Positions 36,554-44,106 of a stretch of DNA of 64,000 nt are shown here, in pieces. The first letter of the stretch is position 1. Each line of letters opens with the position of its first letter. The DNA is from Photobacterium lutimaris (GTDB lineage: Bacteria > Pseudomonadota > Gammaproteobacteria > Enterobacterales > Vibrionaceae). Under the pieces are notes generated by a model. The model ran no database searches. It saw only the letters and a program-made list of their open reading frames with translations, and had not been told where the DNA came from. Made by a program: the position numbers and the translations under genes. Where the stretch lies: NCBI RefSeq assembly GCF_003025555.1, contig NZ_PYMH01000001.1:868001-932000 (forward strand). The letters run 5' to 3'.

Positions 36554-36619
36554 TATTATCTTTAAGATTGTAATATAAAACATGACGTACTTCATATATA
36601 ATTGCGATTTTTTACAATT

Positions 36620-36694
36620 ATGAGCCTTATAAGCAGACAACAAAGAGTTTGATGCTTATATTTACAATATACAGGTAATAATGATAAGGCTCAT
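36620..36694. promoter_or_regulatory. Inverted repeat embracing the leader of the duplicated-domain gene
   Basis: ATGAGCCTTAT (36620-36630) and its exact complement ATAAGGCTCAT (36684-36694). The second arm contains the AAGG ribosome-binding site of the gene starting at 36696, so folding would hide it. TTTACAAT is also directly repeated at 36611-36618 and 36661-36668. Confidence 0.5.
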
Positions 36695-36695
36695 T

Positions 36696-37076
36696 ATGGC
36701 TCAAGTAAACGAGGCAGAAATGAAGAAAAGACTGTTCCATCGAGGCCACAATATTGAAAATGCCTCAGGAGCACCAGATGGCTGGAAAACAACCATCAAT
36801 GGAAACACCGTTATCAGTAAACTCACTCTCATTAAGAAAAGTATTGATTGGTGGTATGACATGCAAACGTTCATGCCGCCAGAAAAATTTGTTGCCGCAG
36901 GTTCTAATCAGAGAATTAATCAAAAAATCGAACTCTATAAAGGCTTCAAACTAATCAATGATAACGGAGAGCCTAATGGTTGGTATGTTATCCTTGGTAC
37001 GAAACTGCTGAAAGGATCGCCAGCTGCGATTAAAAAGCACTTAGACGCTGTAATAGCTAAAATGCAAAAAAAATAA
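36696..37076 (+). CDS. Small basic protein with an internal duplication, function unknown
   Basis: A 126-residue soluble protein made of two similar units: HRGHNIENASGAPDGWKTTI with ISKLTLIKKSIDWW, and YKGFKLINDNGEPNGWYVIL with LKGSPAAIKKHLDAV. The shared pattern is GxxIxNxxGxPxGWxxxI, then a Leu/Lys-rich helix. It may belong to the DUF3319 group of vibrio proteins, recalled from memory and not verified. ATG 36696 follows AAGG by 7 bases; an in-frame ATG at 36681 is possible. It is divergent from the recombinase and ends before a terminator at 37116. Confidence 0.7.
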   Translation: MAQVNEAEMKKRLFHRGHNIENASGAPDGWKTTINGNTVISKLTLIKKSIDWWYDMQTFMPPEKFVAAGSNQRINQKIELYKGFKLINDNGEPNGWYVILGTKLLKGSPAAIKKHLDAVIAKMQKK

Positions 37077-37115
37077 TACAGCCAAAACTAGACACGAAAT
37101 AGTCGCCAAACAAAA

Positions 37116-37145
37116 ACGCCCAGAGTAGGGCGTCTTTGTTCTTTT
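37116..37145 (+). terminator. Rho-independent terminator
   Basis: ACGCCC-AGAGTA-GGGCGT (37116-37133) followed by a T-rich stretch, between convergent genes; it suits the plus-strand duplicated-domain gene. Confidence 0.7.
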
Positions 37146-37163
37146 CCAGTTAGCTCATAGAGA

Positions 37164-37679
37164 CTAGTCATTTTCATCGAGCTTCTCTACATCGACCAGG
37201 TAATCACCTTCGAGCCAGTTACGTCCAATCAACAATTTATATTCAAGCTTGCTTCTATCACGAAGGTTAACGGCAACGGTTTTATGCTGACCGTTCCATC
37301 CTAGATCCATTTCTACCGAATAACGACGCTCAACACCTTGAGCATTACGGATTTTACTCACTTTTACGATTTTACCTTTGTATTGAGCTTCTTCGCCGTT
37401 TTCATTTTGTGAGACGAACTCGATGGTATGGCCGAGATGATCGCGCATATTTTCACTGTCACTTTCATCACCGATTACTTTGATGTCCTTTGCATGAATT
37501 GAAGTCGTTGCAGCACCGGTATCAATGCGAGCAAGGTAATCCATACCTAAATCATAGACTTTAATCGTCTCTACTTGACCTACAATCGATTTCGAATCGT
37601 CGCTTTTTGACTCAGCCATGGAAAGATTGGAACCCATAACAGAGAATAACAACATTGCTGGGATAAATAATCTTTTCAC
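37164..37679 (-). CDS. Exported retropepsin-like aspartic protease (RimK-associated Zn_protease/DUF785)
   Basis: A 171-residue protein with a signal peptide (residues 1-22, ending MA-ES). The single catalytic-type motif YLARIDTGAATTSIHA (about residues 48-63) is the retropepsin DTGA signature, and LLIGRNWLEGDYLVDV near the C-terminus is the second conserved family segment. The family is named putative ATP-dependent zinc protease, but the fold is an aspartic protease that works as a dimer. This copy is exported, so it acts in the periplasm; the substrate is unknown. Confidence 0.87.
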   Translation of the reverse strand: MKRLFIPAMLLFSVMGSNLSMAESKSDDSKSIVGQVETIKVYDLGMDYLARIDTGAATTSIHAKDIKVIGDESDSENMRDHLGHTIEFVSQNENGEEAQYKGKIVKVSKIRNAQGVERRYSVEMDLGWNGQHKTVAVNLRDRSKLEYKLLIGRNWLEGDYLVDVEKLDEND

Positions 37680-37772
37680 GAAAACTCCTGACTATGTTAG
37701 GTAGAAACTGAGGGCAATATGCCATTTTCTAAATGAACGTTAAATGAATTTCATCGTAATTTGCTAAAAATT

Positions 37773-38378
37773 CTAGTTAATTTGCAGCAAATTACGAATA
37801 TCTGAACAGCTTTTATTGGGTGATGTAAAGCGAAAGACCTTAAAACCAAGTGCTTTGGCCGCATCTACATTTTTTTGCTGATCGTCGATAAAAAGCGATT
37901 CTGCGGGGTCAATATCAAATCGCTGGCAAAGTAATTCAAAAAACTCTGGTTCAGGCTTAATGGTTAGCTCTTTGCCTGAAACTAATCCACCATCGAATAA
38001 TTGATATAAGCCATGGTGCTCATTTAATTTTTCAAAAAAAGCACTACTCATATTTGTCAAAAAGTAAGCTGAGTAGTTGAGGCTAAGAACTTGATTGACT
38101 AAATCGAAAGTATCGTCGATGAGCTTTAGACTTTCTTGGATATGCTCGAAAAAATCTTCCATTCTGGACTCAGGCAAGTTTACGCGGGCAGCACAGCGCG
38201 GAATCGCTTCAGCCATTAACATTGTACCGCGATCCAGCGATATCCAGTCTGGGTGCTGAAGCACATGTTCAAGCAAACGGGCTTGCTCATCTTCTGAGTC
38301 TGTAAAGGTAGAGACGATTTTTGCAGGATTCCATTCAAACAGAACTGCACCAAAATCAAAAATTACGTTTTTAATCAT
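37773..38378 (-). CDS. HAD-superfamily hydrolase, subfamily IA
   Basis: A 201-residue HAD phosphatase. Motif I is VIFDFGAVLFEW (nucleophile Asp9 region), motif II is YFLTNMS, the Lys is in KPEPEFFELL, and motif IV is LFIDDQQKNVDAA. Motif I has DFGAV instead of DxDGT, as in the YihX/epoxide-hydrolase-like branch; YihX dephosphorylates alpha-glucose-1-phosphate. The true substrate here is not known. Single gene. Confidence 0.88.
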   Translation of the reverse strand: MIKNVIFDFGAVLFEWNPAKIVSTFTDSEDEQARLLEHVLQHPDWISLDRGTMLMAEAIPRCAARVNLPESRMEDFFEHIQESLKLIDDTFDLVNQVLSLNYSAYFLTNMSSAFFEKLNEHHGLYQLFDGGLVSGKELTIKPEPEFFELLCQRFDIDPAESLFIDDQQKNVDAAKALGFKVFRFTSPNKSCSDIRNLLQIN

Positions 38379-38495
38379 ATCTGTTTCCGTTACAGTACCT
38401 AATATTGATATTATTGTGGTTCAGGTGATGAGTAAATGAGAACTCACATGGCATTACCTGGTTCACAGATCCAAGAAATTTAATGAGATAATCCC

Positions 38496-38819
38496 ATGAA
38501 CGACAACAGCCGCTTGGTATTTTCAACAGAAACAGGCCGCATTAAAGAAGACAAGCCAACTCAACAGCGTCCAACGGGCGATGGCATTGTTCGTATTCAG
38601 CGCCAAACTAAAGGCCGCAAAGGAAAAGGCGTGTGCATTGTTTCGGGCCTGGACCTTGAAGACGCGCAACTGAAGTTACTTGCCGCTGAGCTTAAAAAAG
38701 TATGTGGTTGTGGTGGCTCGGTTAAAGATGGCAACATCGAAATCCAGGGTGATAAACGTGACGTAATCAAAGCAGCGCTTGAGAAAAAAGGACACACCGT
38801 AAAGTTAGCTGGCGGTTAA
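38496..38819 (+). CDS. yciH: YciH, SUI1-family translation factor
   Basis: A 107-residue protein with the SUI1/eIF1 fold: VRIQRQTKGRKGKGVCIVSGLDL, LAAELKKVCGCGGSVKDGNIEIQGD and IKAALEKKGHTVKLAGG. YciH is a bacterial eIF1 homologue that can influence initiation fidelity in vitro and is not essential in E. coli. Own terminator at 38847. Confidence 0.93.
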   Translation: MNDNSRLVFSTETGRIKEDKPTQQRPTGDGIVRIQRQTKGRKGKGVCIVSGLDLEDAQLKLLAAELKKVCGCGGSVKDGNIEIQGDKRDVIKAALEKKGHTVKLAGG

Positions 38820-38846
38820 TGCGATTGAAAATCCACGAATAACAAT

Positions 38847-38876
38847 AAGCCCTGAGCATTGCTTGGGGCTTTTTAT
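38847..38876 (+). terminator. Rho-independent terminator of yciH
   Basis: AAGCCC-t-GAGC with GCTT-g-GGGCTT and a T-run, 27 bases after the stop. Confidence 0.75.
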
Positions 38877-39138
38877 TAGATAATTTTCACGATAGCAAAC
38901 TGACACACGCATATCTTGCGCAAGGCATTTTGCTATTATGCAAATTATCTACTTTATGGTAAATAAGCATTACTGTTAAATGGCACGAAGTGACACTGTA
39001 ATTAAAGAGCGAAAATAAAAGCCTCGTGCAAAGAGTAGGTTAGAATCAAGGTTGAATAGAAACAAGCGAACGTTAGTTATATACCTTATTTAACATAATA
39101 TACATAATACGTACTGAGGTTGTAAGATCTAGTTAGAA
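38877..39138. other. Intergenic region before the insertion sequence
   Basis: About 260 AT-rich bases between the yciH terminator and the left end of the IS. No gene or named structure recognised. Confidence 0.4.
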
Positions 39139-40670
39139 ATGTCAGGTTTGAGCCAGATTGAAATGTCATGTTGTTCTAACTTCAAAACACGCTTTCTTTG
39201 CCGTGTTTGGAGCCCTTGGATGCTATTGACCATGACTGACAATGAATTACTGAGAATCAAACTAATCCAAGACATCTGTGATAAACGGATCACCGGTGTC
39301 GAAGCTGCCCGCTTGCTTAAACTGAGTCCTCGCCAAGTTTATCGTTTGGTCAAACGCTTCGTTGAATTAGGTGCTGCTGGTCTAGTGTCATTAAAGCGTG
39401 GCCAACCTGGTAATCATCGTCATGATGAGCAATTAAAATTACAGGCACTAGCTTTGCTCCATCAGCAATACGAAGATTTTGGCCCGACGTTGGCTCATGA
39501 AAAACTCTCTGAGCTTCATGATATCCATGTTTCCGTTGAAACCTTACGCCAATGGATGATTGCCGATGGTCTCTGGGTTCCCCATGCCAAACGTAAACCG
39601 CGTATCTATCAACCTCGTCACCGGCGTGATTGCCCTGGAGAACTGGTTCAAATTGACGGCTCCCATCATGACTGGTTCGAAGGTCGCAGCCCCAAATGCT
39701 GCTTGCTGGTTTATATTGATGATGCCACTGGCCGCTTGATGAACCTGCGCTTCAGCGAAACCGAATCAGCCTTCGATTATATGGTTGCTACTCGCGAATA
39801 CCTTGAACAGCACGGCAAACCCACCGCGTTCTATAGTGACCGGCATGCGGTTTTCCATGTCAGCAAGCGCGATGCCCACACTGAACGACTCACCCAGTTT
39901 GGTCGTGTACTGAATGATCTCAATATCGAGCTGATCTGTGCCAACAGTTCACAAGCCAAGGGCCGCGTTGAGCGCGCGAATAAAACGTTACAGGATCGCT
40001 TAGTCAAGGAAATGCGCCTGCAAGGCATTGATACGATTGAACAAGCCAATGCATGGCTCCCCGACTTTATCGCGGATTTCAACCGTCGTTTTGCCAAGCC
40101 TCCGCGGTATCCAAAAGACATGCATCGGCCATTACGGGAATCAGCTGAAGAGCTAAATGATATTTTTGCCTGGCAAGAGCTACGTAAGCTCTCCAAATCA
40201 CTGACTTTTCAATATGATAAGGTTGTCTATCTCATTGACCCAACAGAAGAAAACCAGCGATTGGTCAATCAGGTCGTTAAGGTATTAGACCGTCCAGATG
40301 GCACCATCGCCATTCAATACGGCCACCGTAAGCTGACCTTCAGAGTTTTCGATAAGTTGGCAGATGTAGACCAAGGCAAAGTCGTCGACAACAAACGACT
40401 GGGCGCCGTGCTCAAGTTTGCTCAGGACAAACAGCAGGAATTCGAGCAGCAACAGAAACGTTCCCGCAGCAAGAAGGCCCCGAAACGCACAGCCCAGCAG
40501 CGGGCTATCAGGCAGCTAGAAGCCATCAACCCGGTATTAGTCCACCCAGAGCAATTCAAAGCCAGCAACAGGAGAAAGCCATGACATCCCTACTCCACAG
40601 CCACTGATTAGCAATGATGAACTACCTTGGAAAGAGACAGTTTAATCTGGGAAAACTCACTGACATTTTA
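39137..40670 (+). mobile_element. ISNCY-type (IS1202-group-like) insertion sequence
   Basis: A complete element of about 1.5 kb. The left end reads AAATGTCAG with CCAGATT (39153-39159) and then GTC; the right end, read inward on minus, also gives AAATGTCAG, CCAGATT and AAxTGTC, so the ends are imperfect inverted repeats. The exact tips are uncertain by several bases. Target duplications were not identified. It carries one intact transposase gene. Confidence 0.75.
39220..40584 (+). CDS. ISNCY-family DDE transposase
   Basis: A 454-residue transposase. The N-terminal helix-turn-helix is ITGVEAARLLKLSPRQVYRL, followed by a second DNA-binding helix (SVETLRQWMIADGLWVPHA). The DDE catalytic core has LVQIDGSHHDWFEGR (first Asp), FYSDRHAVF (second Asp) and GRVERANKTLQDRL (Glu). 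The frame is open upstream to 39139, but MLLTMTDNELL aligns with the start of the neighbouring related copy, so 39220 (or 39232) is preferred. The gene appears intact and the element could be active. Confidence 0.9.
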   Translation: MLLTMTDNELLRIKLIQDICDKRITGVEAARLLKLSPRQVYRLVKRFVELGAAGLVSLKRGQPGNHRHDEQLKLQALALLHQQYEDFGPTLAHEKLSELHDIHVSVETLRQWMIADGLWVPHAKRKPRIYQPRHRRDCPGELVQIDGSHHDWFEGRSPKCCLLVYIDDATGRLMNLRFSETESAFDYMVATREYLEQHGKPTAFYSDRHAVFHVSKRDAHTERLTQFGRVLNDLNIELICANSSQAKGRVERANKTLQDRLVKEMRLQGIDTIEQANAWLPDFIADFNRRFAKPPRYPKDMHRPLRESAEELNDIFAWQELRKLSKSLTFQYDKVVYLIDPTEENQRLVNQVVKVLDRPDGTIAIQYGHRKLTFRVFDKLADVDQGKVVDNKRLGAVLKFAQDKQQEFEQQQKRSRSKKAPKRTAQQRAIRQLEAINPVLVHPEQFKASNRRKP

Positions 40671-40727
40671 AAGTGGGATAAACAGAGGTTGTAGCCACAA
40701 AGCTAAAGTGTCTCTTTTCTACAAAGT

Positions 40728-41198
40728 GAAAATGTCCTGTTTTTCCTATGTTGATCTGACTCTGTCTGGTCTGTATGAGATGAACTGAAGATGTTGTTAA
40801 CCATGAATGATAAAGAGATTTTACGTCTGACTGCTATCCGTGATGTGTGTGAACACCGTATTCGTCGTTCCGATGCAGCACGTATCCTTTCACTCAGCGT
40901 TCGCCAGGTACAACGTTTAGTGACTCGTTTTCGTGATTCCGGTGCCGCTGGCCTTGTCCATCAACGCCGAGGCAAACCGTCTTCGAATAAAATCAACGAT
41001 AGCATTCGTTACCATTGCTTGAGTTTGCTCAATCAAAAATACCCTGACTTTGGTCCAACGTTAGCCCACGAAAAACTTACCGAACATCATGATATTTCAG
41101 TCTCACTGGAGACTTTGCGCCAATGGATGATTGCCGATGGTCTCTGGGTTCCCCATGCCAAACGTAAACCGCGTATCTATCAACCTCGTCACCGGCGT
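40728..41198 (+). mobile_element. Truncated second IS of the same group
   Basis: A left-end-like motif AAAATGTCCTG (40729-40739) starts a second, related element directly after the first. It breaks off at 41198, the end of an 81-bp block identical to the first IS. No right end is present. Confidence 0.6.
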
Positions 41199-41246
41199 TT
41201 TGGTTTTAAGGCCAGCACAAAAAAGCCCGCAAAGGTTATAGATTAG
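40791..41246 (+). pseudogene. Truncated, chimeric ISNCY transposase
   Basis: About 136 residues of transposase N-terminus (MLLTMNDKEILRLTAIRDVC to PRHRR) followed by an unrelated tail. The DNA-binding part is clearly diverged from the complete copy (for example SVRQVQRLVTRFRDSG against SPRQVYRLVKRFVELG). From 41118 to 41198, however, it is identical base for base to 39547-39627. The catalytic domain is missing, so it cannot transpose by itself. Confidence 0.85.
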
Positions 41247-41253
41247 CGGGCTA
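41217..41253 (-). terminator. Rho-independent terminator of the GDPD gene
   Basis: On minus: AGCCCGC (41252-41246) and GCGGGCT (41230-41224) followed by TTTTT, 20 bases past the GDPD stop. Confidence 0.75.
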
Positions 41254-41273
41254 TAAATAATGTGGTTTAAAGC

Positions 41274-42302
41274 TTATTTATACGCCTTACGATAGCCGTT
41301 TTCTTCAAGCCATTGCATCGCGAACTCGGGCTCATCAGTTTGAAACATTGTTACACCTTTATCAGCCCAAAACCCAAATACTTCTGATGGAAGATTAGCA
41401 TATACAGCCATTTCATCACCACGACCACCGGAACGCATTCCAGCCATTTCTCGGTAAGTATATAAAGTGTTAATCCACATATGTGCATTATGCTTTTCTG
41501 CTAATTTACGGGCTTCATCACTAAATAATACCCCACCATCTTTCGTGATTTTACCATCAGGAGCATGATAGTTACGTAGCTGAATCGCTGAAGGCTGGAA
41601 TTCTTTAAGAGAAGCCTCTACTACATTTAAATCAACATGTGAATCATATAAGTTTGGCAAAAAATGAGCATCTGTAACTCCTAGTCCAGCGACCATAGCC
41701 GTTGCATCATTGCGCTGCTTTTCATCATTTTGGTTAACTGTAGCTAGAAGCTGGTGTTCCACTTCCGCTTTTTTAGCCATAGCAAACATTTCAGGGAAAT
41801 ATTCAACACCAATTTTGTTATCTAGGTTCAGAAGGATCTCACCTTTGATGGCTTGGAAGATCTCTTCAAGGGTAAGGATTTTATCTTCTGTAACTACTCG
41901 GTTTTGTCCTAAGTTATCAGTAATAACCAAATTACACTTCTGTAATTCTTCCCATAGTTTTTTAGCAACTTCACCAGTACAAGTCGTCGTACGATCTAAG
42001 GTCTCATCGTGCATACCAATGAATACGCCATCTTTAGTCTGACGAATATCTTGCTCAATGGCCTCAATGCCTAACTCAATAGCTTTTTGGATAGATGTTA
42101 ATGAACCTTCAGCATATACCGGCTCTCCATCCTTTATCCATAAACCACGGTGCGCGACTATCATGATATGATCACGATGATCATTAGCATTTTCTAGGCG
42201 TTCTATGATTTTATCTACATGTGAAGTATTGGCTAAAGCTCCAAATGAGCTCATAGTAATTGCTGCAATTAATAAGCTCTTGGAAAAATTTTTGAGTTTC
42301 AT
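41274..42302 (-). CDS. Exported glycerophosphodiester phosphodiesterase
   Basis: A 342-residue GDPD-family protein with a signal peptide (MKLKNFSKSLLIAAITMSSFGALA). The catalytic motifs are IVAHRGLW (first His-Arg), IEAIEQDIRQTKDGVFIGMHDETLDRTTT (Glu-x-Asp and the second His), and LNLDNKIG. By family it hydrolyses deacylated phospholipids to glycerol-3-phosphate and an alcohol in the periplasm. The ATG at 42302 is the start of the signal peptide. A perfect TTGGTATACCAA operator lies 90 bases upstream. It sits between IS debris and phage debris. Confidence 0.9.
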   Translation of the reverse strand: MKLKNFSKSLLIAAITMSSFGALANTSHVDKIIERLENANDHRDHIMIVAHRGLWIKDGEPVYAEGSLTSIQKAIELGIEAIEQDIRQTKDGVFIGMHDETLDRTTTCTGEVAKKLWEELQKCNLVITDNLGQNRVVTEDKILTLEEIFQAIKGEILLNLDNKIGVEYFPEMFAMAKKAEVEHQLLATVNQNDEKQRNDATAMVAGLGVTDAHFLPNLYDSHVDLNVVEASLKEFQPSAIQLRNYHAPDGKITKDGGVLFSDEARKLAEKHNAHMWINTLYTYREMAGMRSGGRGDEMAVYANLPSEVFGFWADKGVTMFQTDEPEFAMQWLEENGYRKAYK

Positions 42303-42631
42303 TCTTACTATACACCTTATGATTATCACGTTGTTTTACGCAGCGAATAATCATTGATAGTAGCTTAGCATTCAACTCGATATAATCATATTTGGTATAC
42401 CAATCACATGTAAATCTATTTGCATAGAACACTTAAATAGATGTAAACACTTATTTTGTAAATTAATTATTTATCTTGTAACCAACAACCTCGATATCAA
42501 TCAACTGGTCAACCAAAAAATTCATATATTTTTCGATGAAAAACATTTATTTCAGCGACATTTTTATGCTTAGCTTAATATAGCCCTAATAGATCCTTAA
42601 CAGCCTGCAACAAACTCAAGCACACCTAATT
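42303..42631. other. AT-rich region upstream of the GDPD gene
   Basis: About 330 AT-rich bases. Apart from the palindrome at 42392-42403, no gene or structure was recognised. Confidence 0.4.
42392..42403. promoter_or_regulatory. TTGGTATACCAA palindromic operator
   Basis: A perfect 12-base palindrome 90 bases upstream of the GDPD start. The TGGT-N2-ACCA form is typical of GntR/FadR-type regulators, and TTGGTATACCAA is the core recalled for UxuR/ExuR. The regulator is not in the window. Confidence 0.45.
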
Positions 42632-43230
42632 TTATATTTCACCAGTCGGTACTCCATCTTCTGCCGCGCTATCATCGGCTTTTTGCATCATGACACAAGC
42701 GAACTGACAGTTATCAATGATGGTTTTCGATACCTCCTGCCCACGCTGAAACATGTTGATGGAGTGAAGGCCAAACTTACGCCCTAGCCTCAATATTTTG
42801 CCGTGGTAGCCAGTGGCCTTGCCTGCGGTGTTGGTATGTTCAGCCACTTCTTCGCAGATCACCTTTAATGGTTTCTTGTGCTTGCCGTTTCCCATGCCCC
42901 ACACCACCATGCAGAACTTGTCGAAATCTTCCTCGATGCTTTTCTACATAAGGTTTCGTGATTTGGATAGTACGCAATCTTAAAGCCTTGGTTGGTTTTA
43001 CGTCCTGCGATCATCGCGGCGGCAAAGGCTTTCAACGTGGCATAGCTACGAACCTTACGCCCGGCCAATAGCCCTTCATAATCCCCAATCGGATCAAAGA
43101 TGGCGACTTGGTCGGTGGGCTTGATAAACAGCTTTTTAGCTGAGGAGGTTTTCCCGCAGCCAGACATACCAACCACATAGACATGATGATTACTCAGCGC
43201 ATTGTTTTGGTTGATAGGTTGTAGTTTCAA
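42632..43230 (-). pseudogene. Frameshifted P-loop ATPase, virus packaging/Zot-like
   Basis: Two overlapping frames make one broken gene. The first (43230 down to about 42950) has MKLQPINQNN and Walker A VYVVGMSGCGKTSSAK, then VAIFDPIGDYEGL. The second (ending 42632) continues from FDKFCMVVWGMGNGKHKKP with Walker-B-like KVICEEVAEHTN and then LGRKFGLHSINMFQRGQE. The shift is at about 42945-42955. The HerA/FtsK-like order suggests a genome-packaging ATPase of a tailless membrane-containing phage (PM2 P9 type) or a filamentous-phage Zot protein; I cannot decide between them. Confidence 0.7.
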
Positions 43231-43254
43231 GCGGCCTCCTGCTGCTGTTGATCA

Positions 43255-43524
43255 TCATTGGCAGCTTGCTTGGCCTTTTTTTTTGGCAAGTTCAGCATCT
43301 TTAATCTTGAGGCTACGCACCTGCATATAGCTAGACAGCCCAAGTATCCCAATGGCAGCGACAGCCATGATTTCATCCATATACTTAGCTAGCCACGGTG
43401 GCGGATTACCACCGTATTTCACGATAAGCGGTGCTATTTTTTGTGTTACGTTTTCAGCTTGTTGTGGATCAAATTCAAAGTTATGGTGCACCATGGTTTT
43501 CATGGTTTGCTCGATAGTCATCAT
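43255..43524 (-). CDS. Small single-pass membrane protein, likely phage-derived
   Basis: An 89-residue protein with one hydrophobic helix (EIMAVAAIGILGLSSYMQV, about residues 50-68), an amphipathic N-terminus and a lysine-rich tail. It lies 24 bases upstream of the ATPase remnant on the same strand. Small membrane proteins next to a packaging ATPase are what a PM2-like virus would carry. Not recognised by sequence. Confidence 0.55.
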   Translation of the reverse strand: MMTIEQTMKTMVHHNFEFDPQQAENVTQKIAPLIVKYGGNPPPWLAKYMDEIMAVAAIGILGLSSYMQVRSLKIKDAELAKKKGQASCQ

Positions 43525-43612
43525 TGGCCGGACACTCGGCTACCCAGATGTAATGGAATGGATCGGCAATGCCATCGAGTTCAAACGGTTCACCATCAAC
43601 ATCAATCCCCAT
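43481..43612 (-). CDS. Possible 43-residue phage-like ORF
   Basis: ATG at 43612 to TAA at 43481: MGIDVDGEPFELDGIADPFH followed by YIWVAECPANDDY. It overlaps the start of the 89-residue gene by 44 bases. Composition looks protein-like, but no ribosome-binding site is obvious and no family is recognised. Confidence 0.35.
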   Translation of the reverse strand: MGIDVDGEPFELDGIADPFHYIWVAECPANDDYRANHENHGAP

Positions 43613-43634
43613 CGAAACAACCACAAGGTAAATC

Positions 43635-43832
43635 CTAATCAGCCGGAAAATTTCCGACTAAATCCGGTTGAGATAGGAACTCAGCCCAATTGAAGCGGCG
43701 GCCCACCCCCTTTATTGTTTCTAGCTCAGCATCGGCTTCGAGTTCTAAAGCCTTTTGGGTTAACTCTGACTCGACTTCAAAAAGAGCGCACTTAATAAAT
43801 GGAAATAGCTTGGAGTTACATTGCGGGGACAT
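43635..43832 (-). CDS. Hypothetical 65-residue protein in the phage-like cluster
   Basis: An acidic 65-residue protein (ESELTQKALELEADAELETI then GVGRRFNWAEFLSQPDL) at the head of the minus-strand phage-like genes. No recognised family, signal or membrane segment. It may be a remnant. Confidence 0.4.
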   Translation of the reverse strand: MSPQCNSKLFPFIKCALFEVESELTQKALELEADAELETIKGVGRRFNWAEFLSQPDLVGNFPAD

Positions 43833-43845
43833 GTATAAAATTTAA

Positions 43846-43977
43846 TTACGTCAATCAGGCTACCACTTAGTATCCAAAATTGAAGATGATGTCATCATTG
43901 TGACCGTCTTAGCCGTTGGCAAGTGCGAACGGAGCGAGTGCATACAAAACTACGATTTACTTGTTTACGATTGGTAA
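43846..43977 (+). pseudogene. RelE/ParE-family toxin C-terminal remnant
   Basis: Forty-three in-frame codons, bounded by a stop at 43843-43845 and TAA at 43975-43977. They encode LRQSGYHLVSKIEDDVIIVT followed by VLAVGKCERSE. This is the RelE signature (GYRLVY-x-x-EDDxIIVTVLAVGKRERSxVY) with R-to-C changes. The N-terminal half and any RelB antitoxin are gone, so it is a broken toxin fragment. Confidence 0.75.
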
Positions 43978-44106
43978 AGGCTCTTGAATAGCCCCGGTCG
44001 TTAATAACAAATCTTTTATTGGTTAGTATTTGTAATGCATCATGTTAACATGTTGTTTTTCTGCGTTTTGATTGTGTTACTTTTATAATGATGGAGCAAT
44101 AATAAT

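Noticed and set aside
39068..39082. GCGAACGTTAG as an integron attC core site
   Set aside because: No partner core site, no attC-like fold and no integron integrase nearby.
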